Of a DNA stretch of 64,000 bases, positions 1 to 8,727 are shown one piece after another. The notes beneath the pieces are model-generated. The model had not been told where the DNA came from. It worked only from the letters and a program-made list of their open reading frames with translations, and searched no databases. Positions within the stretch are counted from its first letter, which is position 1; the number at the start of each line of letters is the position of its first letter. Position numbers and translations under genes: made by a program. Source of the stretch: Nucisporomicrobium flavum. GTDB lineage: Bacteria; Actinomycetota; Actinomycetes; Mycobacteriales; Micromonosporaceae. The stretch is taken from positions 124,001 through 188,000 of the forward strand of contig NZ_JADMLH010000005.1 of NCBI RefSeq assembly GCF_016464385.1, given 5' to 3'.

Positions 1-106
1 GCTGGACGGTCAGCACGCCGTAGTGCGCGGCGTACAGCTCGTCGAAGGACGCGGCCTCGGTCTGCACGGCTGTCGGCGCCTCCGGCCTGGTCCCGGTAGC
101 GGTCAT
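1..106 (-). CDS. ECF RNA polymerase sigma factor, N-terminal part only
   Basis: The reverse strand starts with ATG at 106 and runs off the left edge of the window, giving about 35 residues. After a short Ala/Pro/Thr-rich leader comes FDELYAAHYGVLTVQ, which is the typical opening of region 2 of extracytoplasmic-function sigma factors (FxxLYxxHYxxL, start of the core-RNA-polymerase-binding helix). Such proteins direct RNA polymerase to a small regulon, often under an anti-sigma factor. No strong Shine-Dalgarno sequence is seen before the start. Only this N-terminal motif supports the call; the DNA-binding regions lie outside the window, so the subgroup cannot be told. Confidence 0.6.
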   Translation of the reverse strand, partial: MTATGTRPEAPTAVQTEAASFDELYAAHYGVLTVQ

Positions 107-147
107 GGAAACTACACGTCCGGGGTACCCGTAATCGTTGCGTCGGG

Positions 148-453
148 TCACCAGTGCGTTGCTATCCATCCGGCCACGCACGCGGCGACGAGGCACAGTC
201 CGATGAAGCCACCCTGGGCGCCGAGCCCGGCGGCCGTCCGGGCCCGTCCGGCGCGACGCGTGATCCACACCGCGGCGGCCAGCAGCGCCGGCGGCGTCAG
301 CATCACCACGCCGCCCAGCGCGAAGGCGATGGCGAGCCTGTCCCATGGCCCGTCGGACCTCGCCGCCACGACGCTCACCCAGACCGCCGCGGTCGCGGAC
401 GGCACGATGATCCAGGCGGCGGGGACCGCCAGCGCCCGCCCATGGCTCACCAT
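148..453 (-). CDS. Small integral membrane protein, unknown function
   Basis: A 101-residue protein with three likely membrane helices: roughly residues 8-30, 38-62 and 80-98, the first two separated by a charged stretch (ARSDGPWDR) and the second followed by the basic loop TRRAGRAR, which suggests that loop is cytoplasmic. No catalytic motif or recognised family was seen. The gene stands alone between an ECF sigma factor gene and a quinone oxidoreductase gene, all on the minus strand; a 24-bp inverted repeat lies 32 bp upstream of its start. The start is an ATG followed by a second codon GTG; no strong ribosome binding site distinguishes alternatives. Function unknown. Confidence 0.6.
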   Translation of the reverse strand: MVSHGRALAVPAAWIIVPSATAAVWVSVVAARSDGPWDRLAIAFALGGVVMLTPPALLAAAVWITRRAGRARTAAGLGAQGGFIGLCLVAACVAGWIATHW

Positions 454-484
454 GCCGCGTACCCTGCCGCATCGAGCCGCCCGG

Positions 485-508
485 GTCCTGAGTACGTCTA
501 CTCAGGAC
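485..508. promoter_or_regulatory. 24-bp perfect inverted repeat (10-bp arms, 4-bp spacer)
   Basis: GTCCTGAGTA, spacer CGTC, then TACTCAGGAC. It lies 10 bp after the stop of the oxidoreductase and 32 bp before the start of the small membrane protein, both on the minus strand. It could be an operator for the latter or a modest terminator for the former; the arms are not GC-rich and no T tract follows, which makes an operator more likely. Confidence 0.45.
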
Positions 509-518
509 GTCCGCGCGC

Positions 519-1544
519 TCAGGGGATGAGGACGACCTTGCCGGCGACGGTGCCGGACTCGGCCAGGCGCATCGCCTCCGCAGCCCGGGTCAGCGGGATG
601 CGGGCGGCCACCTGCGCGGTGAGCGCGCCGGCGGCGAGCAGGTCGAAGACGGCGGTCAGGTCCTCGCGCATGCGGCGGCGGAACGCGTCCCGGCGGCGCC
701 GGCCGGCCCACACGTTGAAGAACGACGCCCGGCGGCCGTTGGGCAGCAGGTTCCACCACAGCAGACGGCCGATGAGCGCGAGCACGGGCAGGCGGGAGTT
801 GCCGGCGACGTCGCGGGTGGACGCGGAGCCGTACGAGACGAGCGCACCACCGCGCCGGACGAGGCGCCACGAGTCGACGATCCCGGGGCCGCCGACGTGG
901 TCGAACACCGCGTCGTAGCCCTCCGGCGCGAGCTTGCGGGCCTGAGCGGGGAGGTCGGGGGCGCGGTAGTCGAGCGGTTCGGCGCCGAGGGCGCGTACGG
1001 CGTCGTGATGGCGCGGCGATGCGGTGCCCACCACGCGGATCCCGGCGTGCCGGGCGAGCTGGGTGAGCGTCGAGCCGACCCCGCCGTTGGCGCCCAGCAC
1101 GAGGATCGTGCCGCCGGGGCGGACGCGGGCCACCCGGTGCAGCATCTGCCACGCCGTCACGCCGTTGATCACGACGGTCTCCGCCTCGGCCGGGTCCAGC
1201 CGCTCCGGCACCGGTACGACGTCCCCGGCGTCGAGCAGCACCATGCTCGCCCAGCCGCCGGTCTTGGTGACGGCCGCGACCCGGGTGCCGGCCAGCGCGG
1301 CGCCGACCCCGGCCCCGACGGCCTCGACGCGCCCGACGAGGTCGTACCCGGGCACGAACGGGAACGGCGGCTGGTCGTAGTACTTGCCGCGGCGCATCTG
1401 CTGTTCGGCGAAGGAGACGCCGCTCGCCTCGACGCGGACCAGGACCTGTCCGGCGGCGGGTGGGTTCAGGGGGCGTTCGCGGGCCTGCAGGCCCTCCGGC
1501 TCGACGATGCCGGGGAGCACGATCTCGGTGGCGGTGACGGACAT
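519..1544 (-). CDS. Zinc-independent medium-chain dehydrogenase / quinone oxidoreductase
   Basis: 341 residues, the usual length for quinone-oxidoreductase-type MDR enzymes, which reduce quinones or enones with NADPH. The N-terminal GroES-like domain contains FVPGYDLVGRVEAVG; the Rossmann part has the nucleotide loop VLGANGGVGSTLTQLA around residue 145, and YDAVFDHVGG follows further on. No structural or catalytic zinc cysteine cluster is visible, which fits the QOR branch. I chose the ATG at 1544 because GGAGG precedes it by a few bases; an in-frame start further upstream would read through the operator. The tetR gene upstream carries the same operator, so the pair probably forms a small repressor-controlled detoxification unit. 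Substrate unknown. Confidence 0.85.
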   Translation of the reverse strand: MSVTATEIVLPGIVEPEGLQARERPLNPPAAGQVLVRVEASGVSFAEQQMRRGKYYDQPPFPFVPGYDLVGRVEAVGAGVGAALAGTRVAAVTKTGGWASMVLLDAGDVVPVPERLDPAEAETVVINGVTAWQMLHRVARVRPGGTILVLGANGGVGSTLTQLARHAGIRVVGTASPRHHDAVRALGAEPLDYRAPDLPAQARKLAPEGYDAVFDHVGGPGIVDSWRLVRRGGALVSYGSASTRDVAGNSRLPVLALIGRLLWWNLLPNGRRASFFNVWAGRRRRDAFRRRMREDLTAVFDLLAAGALTAQVAARIPLTRAAEAMRLAESGTVAGKVVLIP

Positions 1545-1559
1545 GGGAACCTCCAGAAA

Positions 1560-1575
1560 GAGTGGTTGACCACTC
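1560..1575. promoter_or_regulatory. Operator for the neighbouring TetR regulator (oxidoreductase side)
   Basis: Perfect inverted repeat GAGTGGT-TG-ACCACTC, placed 16 bp before the oxidoreductase start, just upstream of its ribosome binding site. The same sequence, with 14 of 16 positions identical, occurs directly before the tetR start at 2186-2201. Confidence 0.7.
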
Positions 1576-1616
1576 ACTAGCGTGGAACGGCGACGAGGCG
1601 GCGGCCGGAGCGAGAA

Positions 1617-2183
1617 TCAGTGCCGCAGGCCGGTGTTCAGGGTGCGGGCCCAGGGAGCGTCGATCGCGTGGGCGCCCATCGTGACCACCTCGGTGCACAG
1701 GGCGCCCCGGGCGAAGAACTCCTGCAGCTGCTCGTCGGTGCCACCCGAGACGCTGCGGGCGTACTCGACGAGGCGGGCGTAGCCCTGCTGCACCGCGCGG
1801 CGCACCTCGGACACCGAGACCGCCGCGCACTGGGCGTGCATCTGCACCATGAGCAGGTGCTCATCCCGGATGAGCTCGGCATACGCGCCGCCCATGGCCC
1901 AGAGGACGGCCTCCGGCGAGCTGCCCGTCGCGGCCGCAGCGCCGGCCGCGAAGCTCTCCCGGATGCGGTCGAAGCACCGGCCGACCACCGCGGCGAACAG
2001 TGCCTCCTTGTCGGGGAAGAGCCGATACAGGTACGCCTGGGAGATGCCGGCCGCCTTCGCCACCTCGACGGTGGTGGTGCCGAAGTAGCCGCGCGCCGCG
2101 AACGCGCCGATGGCGGTGGACAGGACGTCCTCACGGCGGTCCTCGGCGGTGCCCAGGACCCGGGTTCCCCTCGCTGGTGACAT
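1617..2183 (-). CDS. TetR-family transcriptional repressor
   Basis: 188 residues. The N-terminal DNA-binding domain is clear: ILSTAIGAF-type helix 1 (here VLSTAIGAFAARGY), then TTVEVAKAAGISQAYLYRLFPDKEALF, the classical TetR helix-turn-helix ending in the Y-x-x-F-x-x-K-E-x-L signature at about residues 45-65. The C-terminal ligand domain is variable and gives no substrate. The start ATG at 2183 places the operator-like sequence 2186-2201 immediately upstream, so binding there would block its own transcription. The same operator sits before the oxidoreductase downstream, which is thus the likely target. Repression released by a small hydrophobic compound is inferred from the family. Confidence 0.88.
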   Translation of the reverse strand: MSPARGTRVLGTAEDRREDVLSTAIGAFAARGYFGTTTVEVAKAAGISQAYLYRLFPDKEALFAAVVGRCFDRIRESFAAGAAAATGSSPEAVLWAMGGAYAELIRDEHLLMVQMHAQCAAVSVSEVRRAVQQGYARLVEYARSVSGGTDEQLQEFFARGALCTEVVTMGAHAIDAPWARTLNTGLRH

Positions 2184-2185
2184 GT

Positions 2186-2201
2186 GAGTAGTCAACCACA
2201 C
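2186..2201. promoter_or_regulatory. Operator for TetR autoregulation
   Basis: GAGTAGT-CA-ACCACAC, a near-perfect match to the complement of the operator at 1560-1575. It ends 3 bp from the tetR start codon. Confidence 0.65.
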
Positions 2202-2308
2202 TATTGCGGTGACCGGCAACCGGCGGCTCCGCCCCGCGGACCTGACAGGTTCCACACATACGCTCGCGATGCTGCCTGGCGGAGGAATTCGCGTCAGGAA
2301 GGCAAGCC

Positions 2309-2878
2309 ATGGCAACGAAACGCAGATCCCGGCACGCCGTCGTCATGATGGCCGCCGTCATGCTCGCCGGCACGGCGTGCTCGAGCGCAGAGTCCACGGG
2401 CGACAGCCCGCAGGTCGCCACGCTCGCCAGCACCGGCAGCACCCCGTCCGCGTCGGCCTCCGCCGCGGCGGCGCGCCCCCGGGAACGGCTCGACACCACA
2501 CCCGAGGAGTTCGAGGCGATGCTCAAGCCGTACAACGAGTGCCTGCGCGAGCACGGGGCCAAGCCCAAGCAGGACTGGAAGAGGAACGAGCGGCCGACGA
2601 CCCGCGTCATCAGCAAACTCGAGGCCGCGGACAAGATCTGCAACCCGCTGTACTACCCGCTGCCGCCCTGGGAGAAGGACCCGGCGAACCCGGAGGCCAA
2701 GGACTTCGCCCGGGACGTGGTGAAGTGCCTCAAGGAGAAGGGCATCCGGTACGTCGAGGTCGGCGACAACGGCCTCGACATCGCGCTCGGCGGCGACCAG
2801 AACGACCGCGAGTCCATCACCAAGGGACTGGATCTCGCGCCGGAGTGCGAACGGCAGATCGCCGCCAAACACAAGTGA
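2309..2878 (+). CDS. Secreted lipoprotein with conserved cysteines, unknown function
   Basis: 189 residues. A basic N-terminus (ATKRRSRH) and hydrophobic stretch end in the lipobox LAGTAC, so the mature protein is lipidated at Cys24 and held outside the membrane. A Ser/Thr/Ala-rich linker follows, then a compact domain with three cysteine-containing segments: NECLREHGAKPKQ, VVKCLKEKGIRYVEV and APECERQI. The same kind of segments occur in the lipoprotein at 34444-35388, which also neighbours an ABC efflux cassette, so the two are probably paralogues. It lies tail-to-tail with the permease of the first cassette. A role as an accessory or sensor for the transporter is only a guess. The start follows an AGGAAGG sequence. 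Confidence 0.75.
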   Translation: MATKRRSRHAVVMMAAVMLAGTACSSAESTGDSPQVATLASTGSTPSASASAAAARPRERLDTTPEEFEAMLKPYNECLREHGAKPKQDWKRNERPTTRVISKLEAADKICNPLYYPLPPWEKDPANPEAKDFARDVVKCLKEKGIRYVEVGDNGLDIALGGDQNDRESITKGLDLAPECERQIAAKHK

Positions 2879-2884
2879 TCCGCC

Positions 2885-2915
2885 ACCGCGGCGGCCCGCG
2901 CCGGGCCGCCGCGGT
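2885..2915. terminator. Bidirectional terminator hairpin
   Basis: Perfect 13-bp stem ACCGCGGCGGCCC / GGGCCGCCGCGGT with a 5-base loop, in the 36 bp between two convergent genes (lipoprotein and permease). Its last base touches the permease stop codon. Confidence 0.7.
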
Positions 2916-4120
2916 CACACCGTGGCCAGCGCCTCGGTCGGGGTCAGCCGGGACGCCCGGATCGACGGGTACATCCCGGCGAGGACCCCCACGACCACCG
3001 CCCCGGCGACCCCGGCGACCGCCGCGTTCACCGGCACGACGACCGGCCACCCGTGCCCCGCCGCGTACGCCGCCGTGCCCAGCAGCCCCAGCGCTGTCCC
3101 CGCCAGCCCGCCCAGCCCCGCCAGCGCCACCGACTCGGTGAGGAACTGACCGCGGATCTGACCCCGGCTGGCGCCCAGCGCCCGCCGCAGCCCGATCTCC
3201 GAGCGCCGCTCCAGCACCGAGATCACCATCGTGTTGGCCACGCCGATGCCGCCGACCAGCAGCGCGACCGCCGCCAGGGCCAGGAACAGGCTGGAGAACG
3301 CGCTCTCGGTGGCCCGCTTCGCGGCGAGCGCGTCCGACGGGCGGCTCACGATGACCTGGCCCGGCCGCTCCGGGTACACGGTCGCCGGCAGCACCGACCG
3401 GACCGCCTCGAGCTGCGCCTCCTCGGCCCGGATGTACAGCACGGTGGGGTGACCGTCGAAACGCAACTGGGTACGCGCCGACTCCCAGCCGACCAGCACC
3501 GACCGGTCCACGTCCGGCGACAGCGGCGTGGTGGCGAGGATGCCGACCACCGTGAACCACTTGTCGCCGATCATCACCTGCGGCGCCTCGCCGGCGGGCA
3601 ACTCCGCGAAGCCGAGCCGGTCGGCGGCCACCGAGCCCAGGACCACCGCCGGGAACTTCTCGGTGGCCGGGTTCAGCCATCGGCCGTCGCGTACGTGTGC
3701 ACCCAGCACGTCGAGCAGGTCCAGGCGGCTCGCCAGCACCGTGAGACCGGAACCGTCCTTCGGATCCGTACGGTCGTTGCGGCGTACCAAGGTATGGGTG
3801 TTCGCCACCGCGCTGGCCGCCGTGACCGGACCGATGCGCTGCACCATCGGCACCGCATGCTCCGGCAGCAGCGCCGGCGGATCCTGGTCCGGGGTGGGCA
3901 TCACCTGCAGCAGGTTCGTGCCGAGCGCCGACAGCTCCTGCATGAGCGCGGCCTGGCTGGACGCCGGGATGCCGGTCACCACGATCATCGTGGCGATGCC
4001 GATCGAGATGCCCAGCGCCGACAGCGCCGCCCGCAGCCGCCGGGTACGGATCCCCAGCAGCCCCAGCCCGAGCAGGTCCAGCGGCGCCAGCCGGACCGGG
4101 CGGATTCCGATGCCCGTCAC
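2915..4120 (-). CDS. ABC transporter permease, MacB/FtsX type
   Basis: 401 residues with the MacB layout: one membrane helix at about 35-55 ([17 protein letters not shown]), a large extracellular domain, then three helices in the C-terminal 130 residues. Between them is the FtsX signature [25 protein letters not shown], and the end reads [15 protein letters not shown], typical of the family. Such permeases work with a cytoplasmic ATPase to move peptides, lipids or drugs out of the membrane by a mechanical stroke. It overlaps the upstream ATPase by ATGA (4117-4120), and an adaptor gene precedes that, so the three form one operon. A paralogous permease lies at 31219-32430. Substrate unknown. 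Confidence 0.9.
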   Translation of the reverse strand: MTGIGIRPVRLAPLDLLGLGLLGIRTRRLRAALSALGISIGIATMIVVTGIPASSQAALMQELSALGTNLLQVMPTPDQDPPALLPEHAVPMVQRIGPVTAASAVANTHTLVRRNDRTDPKDGSGLTVLASRLDLLDVLGAHVRDGRWLNPATEKFPAVVLGSVAADRLGFAELPAGEAPQVMIGDKWFTVVGILATTPLSPDVDRSVLVGWESARTQLRFDGHPTVLYIRAEEAQLEAVRSVLPATVYPERPGQVIVSRPSDALAAKRATESAFSSLFLALAAVALLVGGIGVANTMVISVLERRSEIGLRRALGASRGQIRGQFLTESVALAGLGGLAGTALGLLGTAAYAAGHGWPVVVPVNAAVAGVAGAVVVGVLAGMYPSIRASRLTPTEALATV

Positions 4121-4824
4121 CGCGACACCACCGGTACGGCGGCCCGCGCGGTATCCGCCACCAGCCGCCCGTCGCGGATCTCGATGCGCCGCGGCAGCGA
4201 CGCGGCGATGTCCCGGTCGTGGGTGATCAGGGCGATCGTGGTGCCCTCCGCGTGCAGCCGGTGCAGCAGGTCCAGCACGGCGTGGCCGGTGGCGGTGTCC
4301 AGCGCGCCGGTCGGCTCGTCGGCCAGCACCAGCGCGGGCCCGTTCACCAGCGCCCGCGCGATCGCGACCCGCTGGCGTTCCCCGCCGGACAGCTGCCGCG
4401 GCTGGTGCCCGGCACGGTGCGCGAGCCCGACCCGGGCCAGCGCCTCGTGCGCCAGGCGGCGCCGGTGCTTGCGGGGCACCCCCGCGTACAGCAGGCCGGT
4501 CGCCACATTCTCGGCGGCGCTCAGCCCGTCGGTGAGGTGGAACTGCTGGAACACGAAGCCGAGCAGCCGCCCGCGCAACGCCGACAGGTGCCGGTCGCCG
4601 AGGCGGGCGATGTCGTGCCCGGCCACCCGGACGGTCCCGGACGTCGGCCGGTCGAGCGTGCCCATCAGGTGCAGCAGCGTCGACTTGCCGGACCCGGACG
4701 GCCCCACGATGGCCAGCAGCTCGCCCGGCGCGATGTCCAGCGAGACCCCGGCCAGCGCGGTCACCCCGCCGGGATAGGTCATGGTGGCGTCGCGTACGGA
4801 CAGCACGGGCGTCACACCGCTCAC
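4117..4824 (-). CDS. ABC transporter ATPase, MacB/LolD type
   Basis: 235 residues, full length for a MacB/LolD ATPase. Walker [10 protein letters not shown] near residue 40, Q-loop region FVFQQFHL, signature LSGGERQR, Walker [14 protein letters not shown] and H-loop [10 protein letters not shown] are all intact. [16 protein letters not shown] is typical of this subfamily. It powers the permease with which it overlaps (ATGA), and it overlaps the adaptor gene upstream (4821-4824), showing translational coupling of all three genes. Only one ATPase gene is present, so the active transporter is probably a homodimer of ATPase with two permease copies. Confidence 0.93.
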   Translation of the reverse strand: MSGVTPVLSVRDATMTYPGGVTALAGVSLDIAPGELLAIVGPSGSGKSTLLHLMGTLDRPTSGTVRVAGHDIARLGDRHLSALRGRLLGFVFQQFHLTDGLSAAENVATGLLYAGVPRKHRRRLAHEALARVGLAHRAGHQPRQLSGGERQRVAIARALVNGPALVLADEPTGALDTATGHAVLDLLHRLHAEGTTIALITHDRDIAASLPRRIEIRDGRLVADTARAAVPVVSR

Positions 4825-6041
4825 GAGGTGGTCACCACCTTGGTGCCCGGGCCCAGTCCGGCGCCCTCGACCTCCACCAGGCCCCGGGCGAACATGCCCG
4901 TCTCCACCGCCACAAGGCCGCCGTCCACCTGCACGGCGTACCCGCCCTCGCTGAGCGCGACCAGCGCACCCACCGGCGCGACCAGCACGTCCTCGTGGGT
5001 CTCCCCGGCGAACGCGACCTCGACGTCCGCGGAGTCGATGCGCTTGGCCTTCTCCGGATCGTCCAGCGTGACGGTGATGCTCAGCCGCGGCGGCCCGTCG
5101 CCGCCGTCGCCGTCCTGGGCCTTCAGCTCGGTGCCGACGGCGCTGACCGTTGCCTTCGCCGTCTGCTCGCCGGGCAGCGACACGGTGACCTTGTCACCCC
5201 GGTCGACGGCGCCGGCCTCGGCCGCGTCCGCCAGCACGGTGATCACCTTGTCGGTCGGCGTGACCGACAGCAGCGGGCCGTCGGCGGCCGCGCCCGGCTG
5301 CACGGCCACCGAGTCCACCCGGACCGGCCCGCGCTGCACCACCACGTCGCCGGGGCCGATCCTGCCGGTCTCGGGCATCCGGCCGTCATGCTGCCAGCGC
5401 TTGATCGCCGCGATCAGCGAGGCGGTCAGCACGCCCTCGCCGCTGCGCACCTTCACCGACTTCGGCGCGGGCTCTTTCTTCGCCGGATCAGCGGTCTTCT
5501 TCCCCGCGGCAGGCTTCGGCTCGGTCACCCACGACCCCGGCGAGGGCTGGTCGCCGATCGAGTACCCGAGAGCCCGCAGGTTCTTCACCACGATCCGGAC
5601 GTCACGCCCCACCGTGTTGCGCACGCTCAACGGGCGGTACAGCGGCAGGCTGCCGTAGAAGAGCTGGACCGGCCGGTCGTCGACCCGGTACAGCTGGTGG
5701 CCGCGGGTCACCTTCGCACCCGGCTTCGGCAGCCACGTCACGACGCCCTCGCCGCCGCCGGTCACCGGGCGCGCGGCGCCGTAGCCGAGCGTGCCGGTCA
5801 GCGAGTCCGTGGTCGACAGGTCCTGCCGTTCCAGCTCGGCCGTCTCCACCGCGGGACCGGACTGCGGCACCTGCTCCCCCGCAGCGCGGTCCGGCCAGCG
5901 CAACGCGGCCACGACCCCGGCGGCCAGCAGCACCAGACCCACGGCGGCCGCGGCCCACCGGCGGCGGCTCCGCCGGGGCGGGGGGTCGTCGAACGCGCCC
6001 GGGGGCACGGTGATCCGCTCGGTCGGGGCCTCAGATGACAT
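4821..6041 (-). CDS. Membrane-anchored efflux adaptor with peptidoglycan-binding-like domain
   Basis: 406 residues with a single membrane anchor after RRSRRRW (about residues 30-48) and the rest extracellular. A biotinyl-lipoyl-like segment ([20 protein letters not shown]) leads to [19 protein letters not shown] and a peptidoglycan-binding-like motif ([13 protein letters not shown] ... [20 protein letters not shown]), interrupted by a Lys/Ala/Pro-rich insert, then beta-barrel adaptor domains. In Gram-positives such HlyD-like adaptors serve MacB-type exporters. I chose the ATG at 6041; the frame stays open upstream to 6113 but the extra residues do not resemble the family and would reach toward the divergent promoter. 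Paralogue: 33134-34441. Confidence 0.82.
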   Translation of the reverse strand: MSSEAPTERITVPPGAFDDPPPRRSRRRWAAAAVGLVLLAAGVVAALRWPDRAAGEQVPQSGPAVETAELERQDLSTTDSLTGTLGYGAARPVTGGGEGVVTWLPKPGAKVTRGHQLYRVDDRPVQLFYGSLPLYRPLSVRNTVGRDVRIVVKNLRALGYSIGDQPSPGSWVTEPKPAAGKKTADPAKKEPAPKSVKVRSGEGVLTASLIAAIKRWQHDGRMPETGRIGPGDVVVQRGPVRVDSVAVQPGAAADGPLLSVTPTDKVITVLADAAEAGAVDRGDKVTVSLPGEQTAKATVSAVGTELKAQDGDGGDGPPRLSITVTLDDPEKAKRIDSADVEVAFAGETHEDVLVAPVGALVALSEGGYAVQVDGGLVAVETGMFARGLVEVEGAGLGPGTKVVTTS

Positions 6042-6119
6042 GCGGACCATCGTGGGCAGCGATCGTGAGGAAGTTGTTTGGATCGCCTGCGAACCATGGG
6101 CGTAGTCGCGCATCGCACC

Positions 6120-6125
6120 TATAGT
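6120..6125 (+). promoter_or_regulatory. -10 box TATAGT for a leaderless response-regulator mRNA
   Basis: TATAGT begins 13 bases before the GTG at 6133, so transcription would start at or next to the start codon. No Shine-Dalgarno sequence is present. A good -35 is not evident. Confidence 0.6.
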
Positions 6126-6132
6126 CGCCGTC

Positions 6133-6825
6133 GTGTGTGCCCATGTGCTCGTGGCCGAGGACGACCGACGACAGGCCGAGGTGCTGCGGCGGTACCTGGA
6201 AGCCGAGGGTCACGCCGCCACCGTCGTGCACGACGGCCTGTCCGCCCTCGCCCAGGCCCGGCGTGAACCCCCCGACCTGCTCGTGCTGGACGTGATGATG
6301 CCCGGCCTCGACGGGCTCAACGTGTGCCGTACGCTGCGCCGCGAATCCGACGTGCTGGTGCTCATGCTCACCGCCCGCGCCACCGAGGACGACCTGCTGC
6401 TCGGCCTCGACCTCGGCGCCGACGACTACCTGACGAAGCCTTACAGCCCGCGCGAGCTCATGGCCCGCATCCGTACCCTTCTGCGCCGGGTCCGCAGCAC
6501 CGCACCCGCCGCCGGGCCGCTCATCACGGTCGGCCCGATCACCGTCGACCCCGCCCGGCACCGCGTCCTCGCCGGCGGCGAACCGATCGAGTGCACGCCG
6601 GGCGAGTTCGCCATCCTCGAGGCCATGGCCCGCCAGCCCGGCCGCGTCTTCACCCGGGCCCAGCTGCTCACCCGCACCCGCGGCCTCGACCGCAACTCCA
6701 CCGAGCGGACCATCGACGTGCACGTGATGAACCTGCGCCGCAAGATCGAGGCGGATCCACGCCGGCCCCAGCTCCTCGTCACGGTGTACGGCGTCGGCTA
6801 CAAACTCACCGGCGGCGCGGAGTGA
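6133..6825 (+). CDS. OmpR/PhoB-family response regulator
   Basis: 230 residues. Receiver domain with acidic pocket (AEDD, residues 8-11), phospho-acceptor Asp53 in LLVLDVMMPGLDG, switch Thr in MLTAR and Lys102 in YLTKPYSP. The C-terminal winged helix (about 130-228) has ECTPGEFAILEAMARQPGRVFTRAQLL and the recognition segment STERTIDVHVMNLRRKIE, ending in VYGVGYKL. It is the DNA-binding partner of the kinase encoded next, with which it overlaps by GTGA. The pair is divergent from the MacB-type efflux operon, an arrangement typical of antimicrobial-responsive systems, so control of that operon is likely. The GTG start at 6133 agrees with a leaderless promoter. Confidence 0.92.
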   Translation: MCAHVLVAEDDRRQAEVLRRYLEAEGHAATVVHDGLSALAQARREPPDLLVLDVMMPGLDGLNVCRTLRRESDVLVLMLTARATEDDLLLGLDLGADDYLTKPYSPRELMARIRTLLRRVRSTAPAAGPLITVGPITVDPARHRVLAGGEPIECTPGEFAILEAMARQPGRVFTRAQLLTRTRGLDRNSTERTIDVHVMNLRRKIEADPRRPQLLVTVYGVGYKLTGGAE

Positions 6826-8627
6826 CGCGCGGCCGCGTACCCCTGCACCGCAGCCTGGTGGGCCGCCTGCTGGCCACCTCGCTGCTCATCGCCGTAGCCG
6901 CGATCGTGGCGACCGCCTGGCTCGCCACGCAGTCCACCACCCGCGCCATCCGCCAGGAACAGGGCCGGTCCCTCGCCGACGACAAGAGCGTGTACGACAT
7001 GCTCGTCGGGTACGCCGCCACCCACCGCGACTGGTCCGACGTCGGCACCGTGATCGTGCCCCGCGCAGCCAAGCTGGGCCGGCGCATCACGCTCACCACC
7101 GAGGACCGCGACATCATCGCCGACTCCGGCCCGGGACCGTCGCTGCGCACGGCCCGCCCGTCCGCGACCGTCGATCCGCTGCGCCTCGACCTGGGACTCA
7201 CCGGCGGCACCGACCGCATCGACCCGCGGGCCGTCGGGCCGTACCGGCTCCCCAGCGAGGAACGCGGCATCGTGCGCCGGATGCTCGACTCGCAGCTCAA
7301 ATGCATGGCCGACGGCCAGGTGGACGGCAAGATCGTCGATTCGCCCGGCGGCCGTCCCGTGGTCGAGGCGGTCTCGCTCGACCCGAAGAACATGACCGCC
7401 TACTGCGGCGACCGCGTCGGCGACATCATCACGAAGACCGAGGACCGGGCGCTGCGCGAGCTCGCCAAGCTGACCGCCCGGTGCCTCGACGTCGACGCGG
7501 ACGACGTGTACATCTCCCGCCAGTTCCGCGTCTTCCCGCTCCGGGTCGGCGAGCCCAGCCCCGCCGCCGACACCGCGCAGATCCGCTCGTGCCTGCAGCA
7601 GGCCCGCGTACGGCAGCTGCGGCCGTACGTGGCCCCGCCGGCCCTGCTGTTCGTCACCGACCCCGACGACGGCGCGGACACCCCCGTGTTCACGCTGTCA
7701 CGCGCCAACGCCATCCGCATCGCCTGGGTCACCGGCACGGTGCTGCTCGCCGCGGTCCTCGTCACGATCCTCATGGGCCGCCGCCTCGTCCGCCCGCTGC
7801 GCGCCCTCACCGACGCCGCGGCGCAACCGGTCGACGACCGCGCCCCCATGCCGGTGGCCGGCGACGACGAGATCGGCTACCTCGCCCGCGCCCTGAACGA
7901 CCTCGCGGAACGCCGCGAACACGCCGAGGCCCAACGCCGCGCGATGGTCAGCGATGTGGCCCACGAGCTGCGTACGCCGCTGACGAACATCCGCAGCTGG
8001 CTCGAGGCGGCCCAGGACGGCCTCACCGCGCCCGGCCCGTCACTGCTCGACCTCCTGCACGAGGAGGCGCTGCTGCTGCAGCACATCATCGACGACCTGA
8101 GCGACCTGGCCGCCGCCGACGCGGGCAACCTGCGCGTCCACCCGGAGGCCGTCTACGCCGGCGACCTCATCACGCAGGTGGGCGAGGCCCACCGCAGCGC
8201 CGCGGCCCGGGCCCAGGTCAGACTGTCGGTGCACGTCGAGGGAGACCCGGAGGTGCAGGCGGATCCCGTACGCCTCCGTCAGATGGTCGGCAACCTCGTC
8301 TCCAACGCCATCCGCTACACCCCGCCCGGCGGCACCGTGACGGTCACGGCGACGGCCGACATGCAGGGCCTCACCGTCGCGGTCACGGACACCGGCGTGG
8401 GCATCGCGGCGGAAGACCTGCCGAGGATCTTCGACCGGTTCTGGCGCGCCGACAGCTCCCGGACCCGCGCCACGGGCGGCAGCGGGCTCGGCCTGCCGAT
8501 CGCCCGCAAGCTGGCGGAGGCGCACGGCGGCACCATCACGGCGGCGAGCCGGCCCGGCCTGGGAACGACGATGACGGTGTGGCTCCCGGCGGCCCCGGCC
8601 CGCTCCCCCGCCGCCTCCCCAGCCTGA
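6822..8627 (+). CDS. Sensor histidine kinase
   Basis: 601 residues. First membrane helix about 15-37 (LLATSLLIAVAAIVATAWLA), a long extracellular sensor of about 260 residues containing several cysteines (Cys in LKCMAD, AYCGD, ARCLD and RSCLQ), second helix near 300-320, then HAMP. The H-box SDVAHELRTPLTNI has the phospho-accepting His near residue 381; N box GNLVSNAIRYTPPGG, G1 DTGVGIAAED, and G2 GGSGLGLPIARKL complete the ATPase domain. Start GTG at 6822 overlaps the regulator stop (GTGA). Pairs of cysteines in the sensor probably form disulfides. It presumably senses envelope stress or a substrate of the divergent ABC exporter. Confidence 0.92.
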   Translation: MTRGRVPLHRSLVGRLLATSLLIAVAAIVATAWLATQSTTRAIRQEQGRSLADDKSVYDMLVGYAATHRDWSDVGTVIVPRAAKLGRRITLTTEDRDIIADSGPGPSLRTARPSATVDPLRLDLGLTGGTDRIDPRAVGPYRLPSEERGIVRRMLDSQLKCMADGQVDGKIVDSPGGRPVVEAVSLDPKNMTAYCGDRVGDIITKTEDRALRELAKLTARCLDVDADDVYISRQFRVFPLRVGEPSPAADTAQIRSCLQQARVRQLRPYVAPPALLFVTDPDDGADTPVFTLSRANAIRIAWVTGTVLLAAVLVTILMGRRLVRPLRALTDAAAQPVDDRAPMPVAGDDEIGYLARALNDLAERREHAEAQRRAMVSDVAHELRTPLTNIRSWLEAAQDGLTAPGPSLLDLLHEEALLLQHIIDDLSDLAAADAGNLRVHPEAVYAGDLITQVGEAHRSAAARAQVRLSVHVEGDPEVQADPVRLRQMVGNLVSNAIRYTPPGGTVTVTATADMQGLTVAVTDTGVGIAAEDLPRIFDRFWRADSSRTRATGGSGLGLPIARKLAEAHGGTITAASRPGLGTTMTVWLPAAPARSPAASPA

Positions 8628-8670
8628 CCCGCCGCGGCCGACGTGAGCGGTTGTCGCCGATGTCGCGCCC

Positions 8671-8714
8671 GTGTGCCGAAGCACACCGCGCATGCGGCAT
8701 CCTAGGAACCTAGG
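8671..8714. terminator. Stacked inverted repeats between convergent genes
   Basis: GTGTGC-CGAA-GCACAC (8671-8686) is a perfect hairpin with a stable tetraloop; it is followed by the palindrome CGCATGCG and by CCTAGG-AA-CCTAGG (8701-8714). They lie between the stop of the histidine kinase and the stop of the convergent lipoprotein, so termination is the simplest role. Confidence 0.5.
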
Positions 8715-8727
8715 TGCCAGGTTCGGG

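Noticed and set aside
8701..8714. CCTAGG-AA-CCTAGG as an integration site
   Set aside because: No integrase, tRNA or second copy is in view; it fits better with stacked hairpins between convergent genes.
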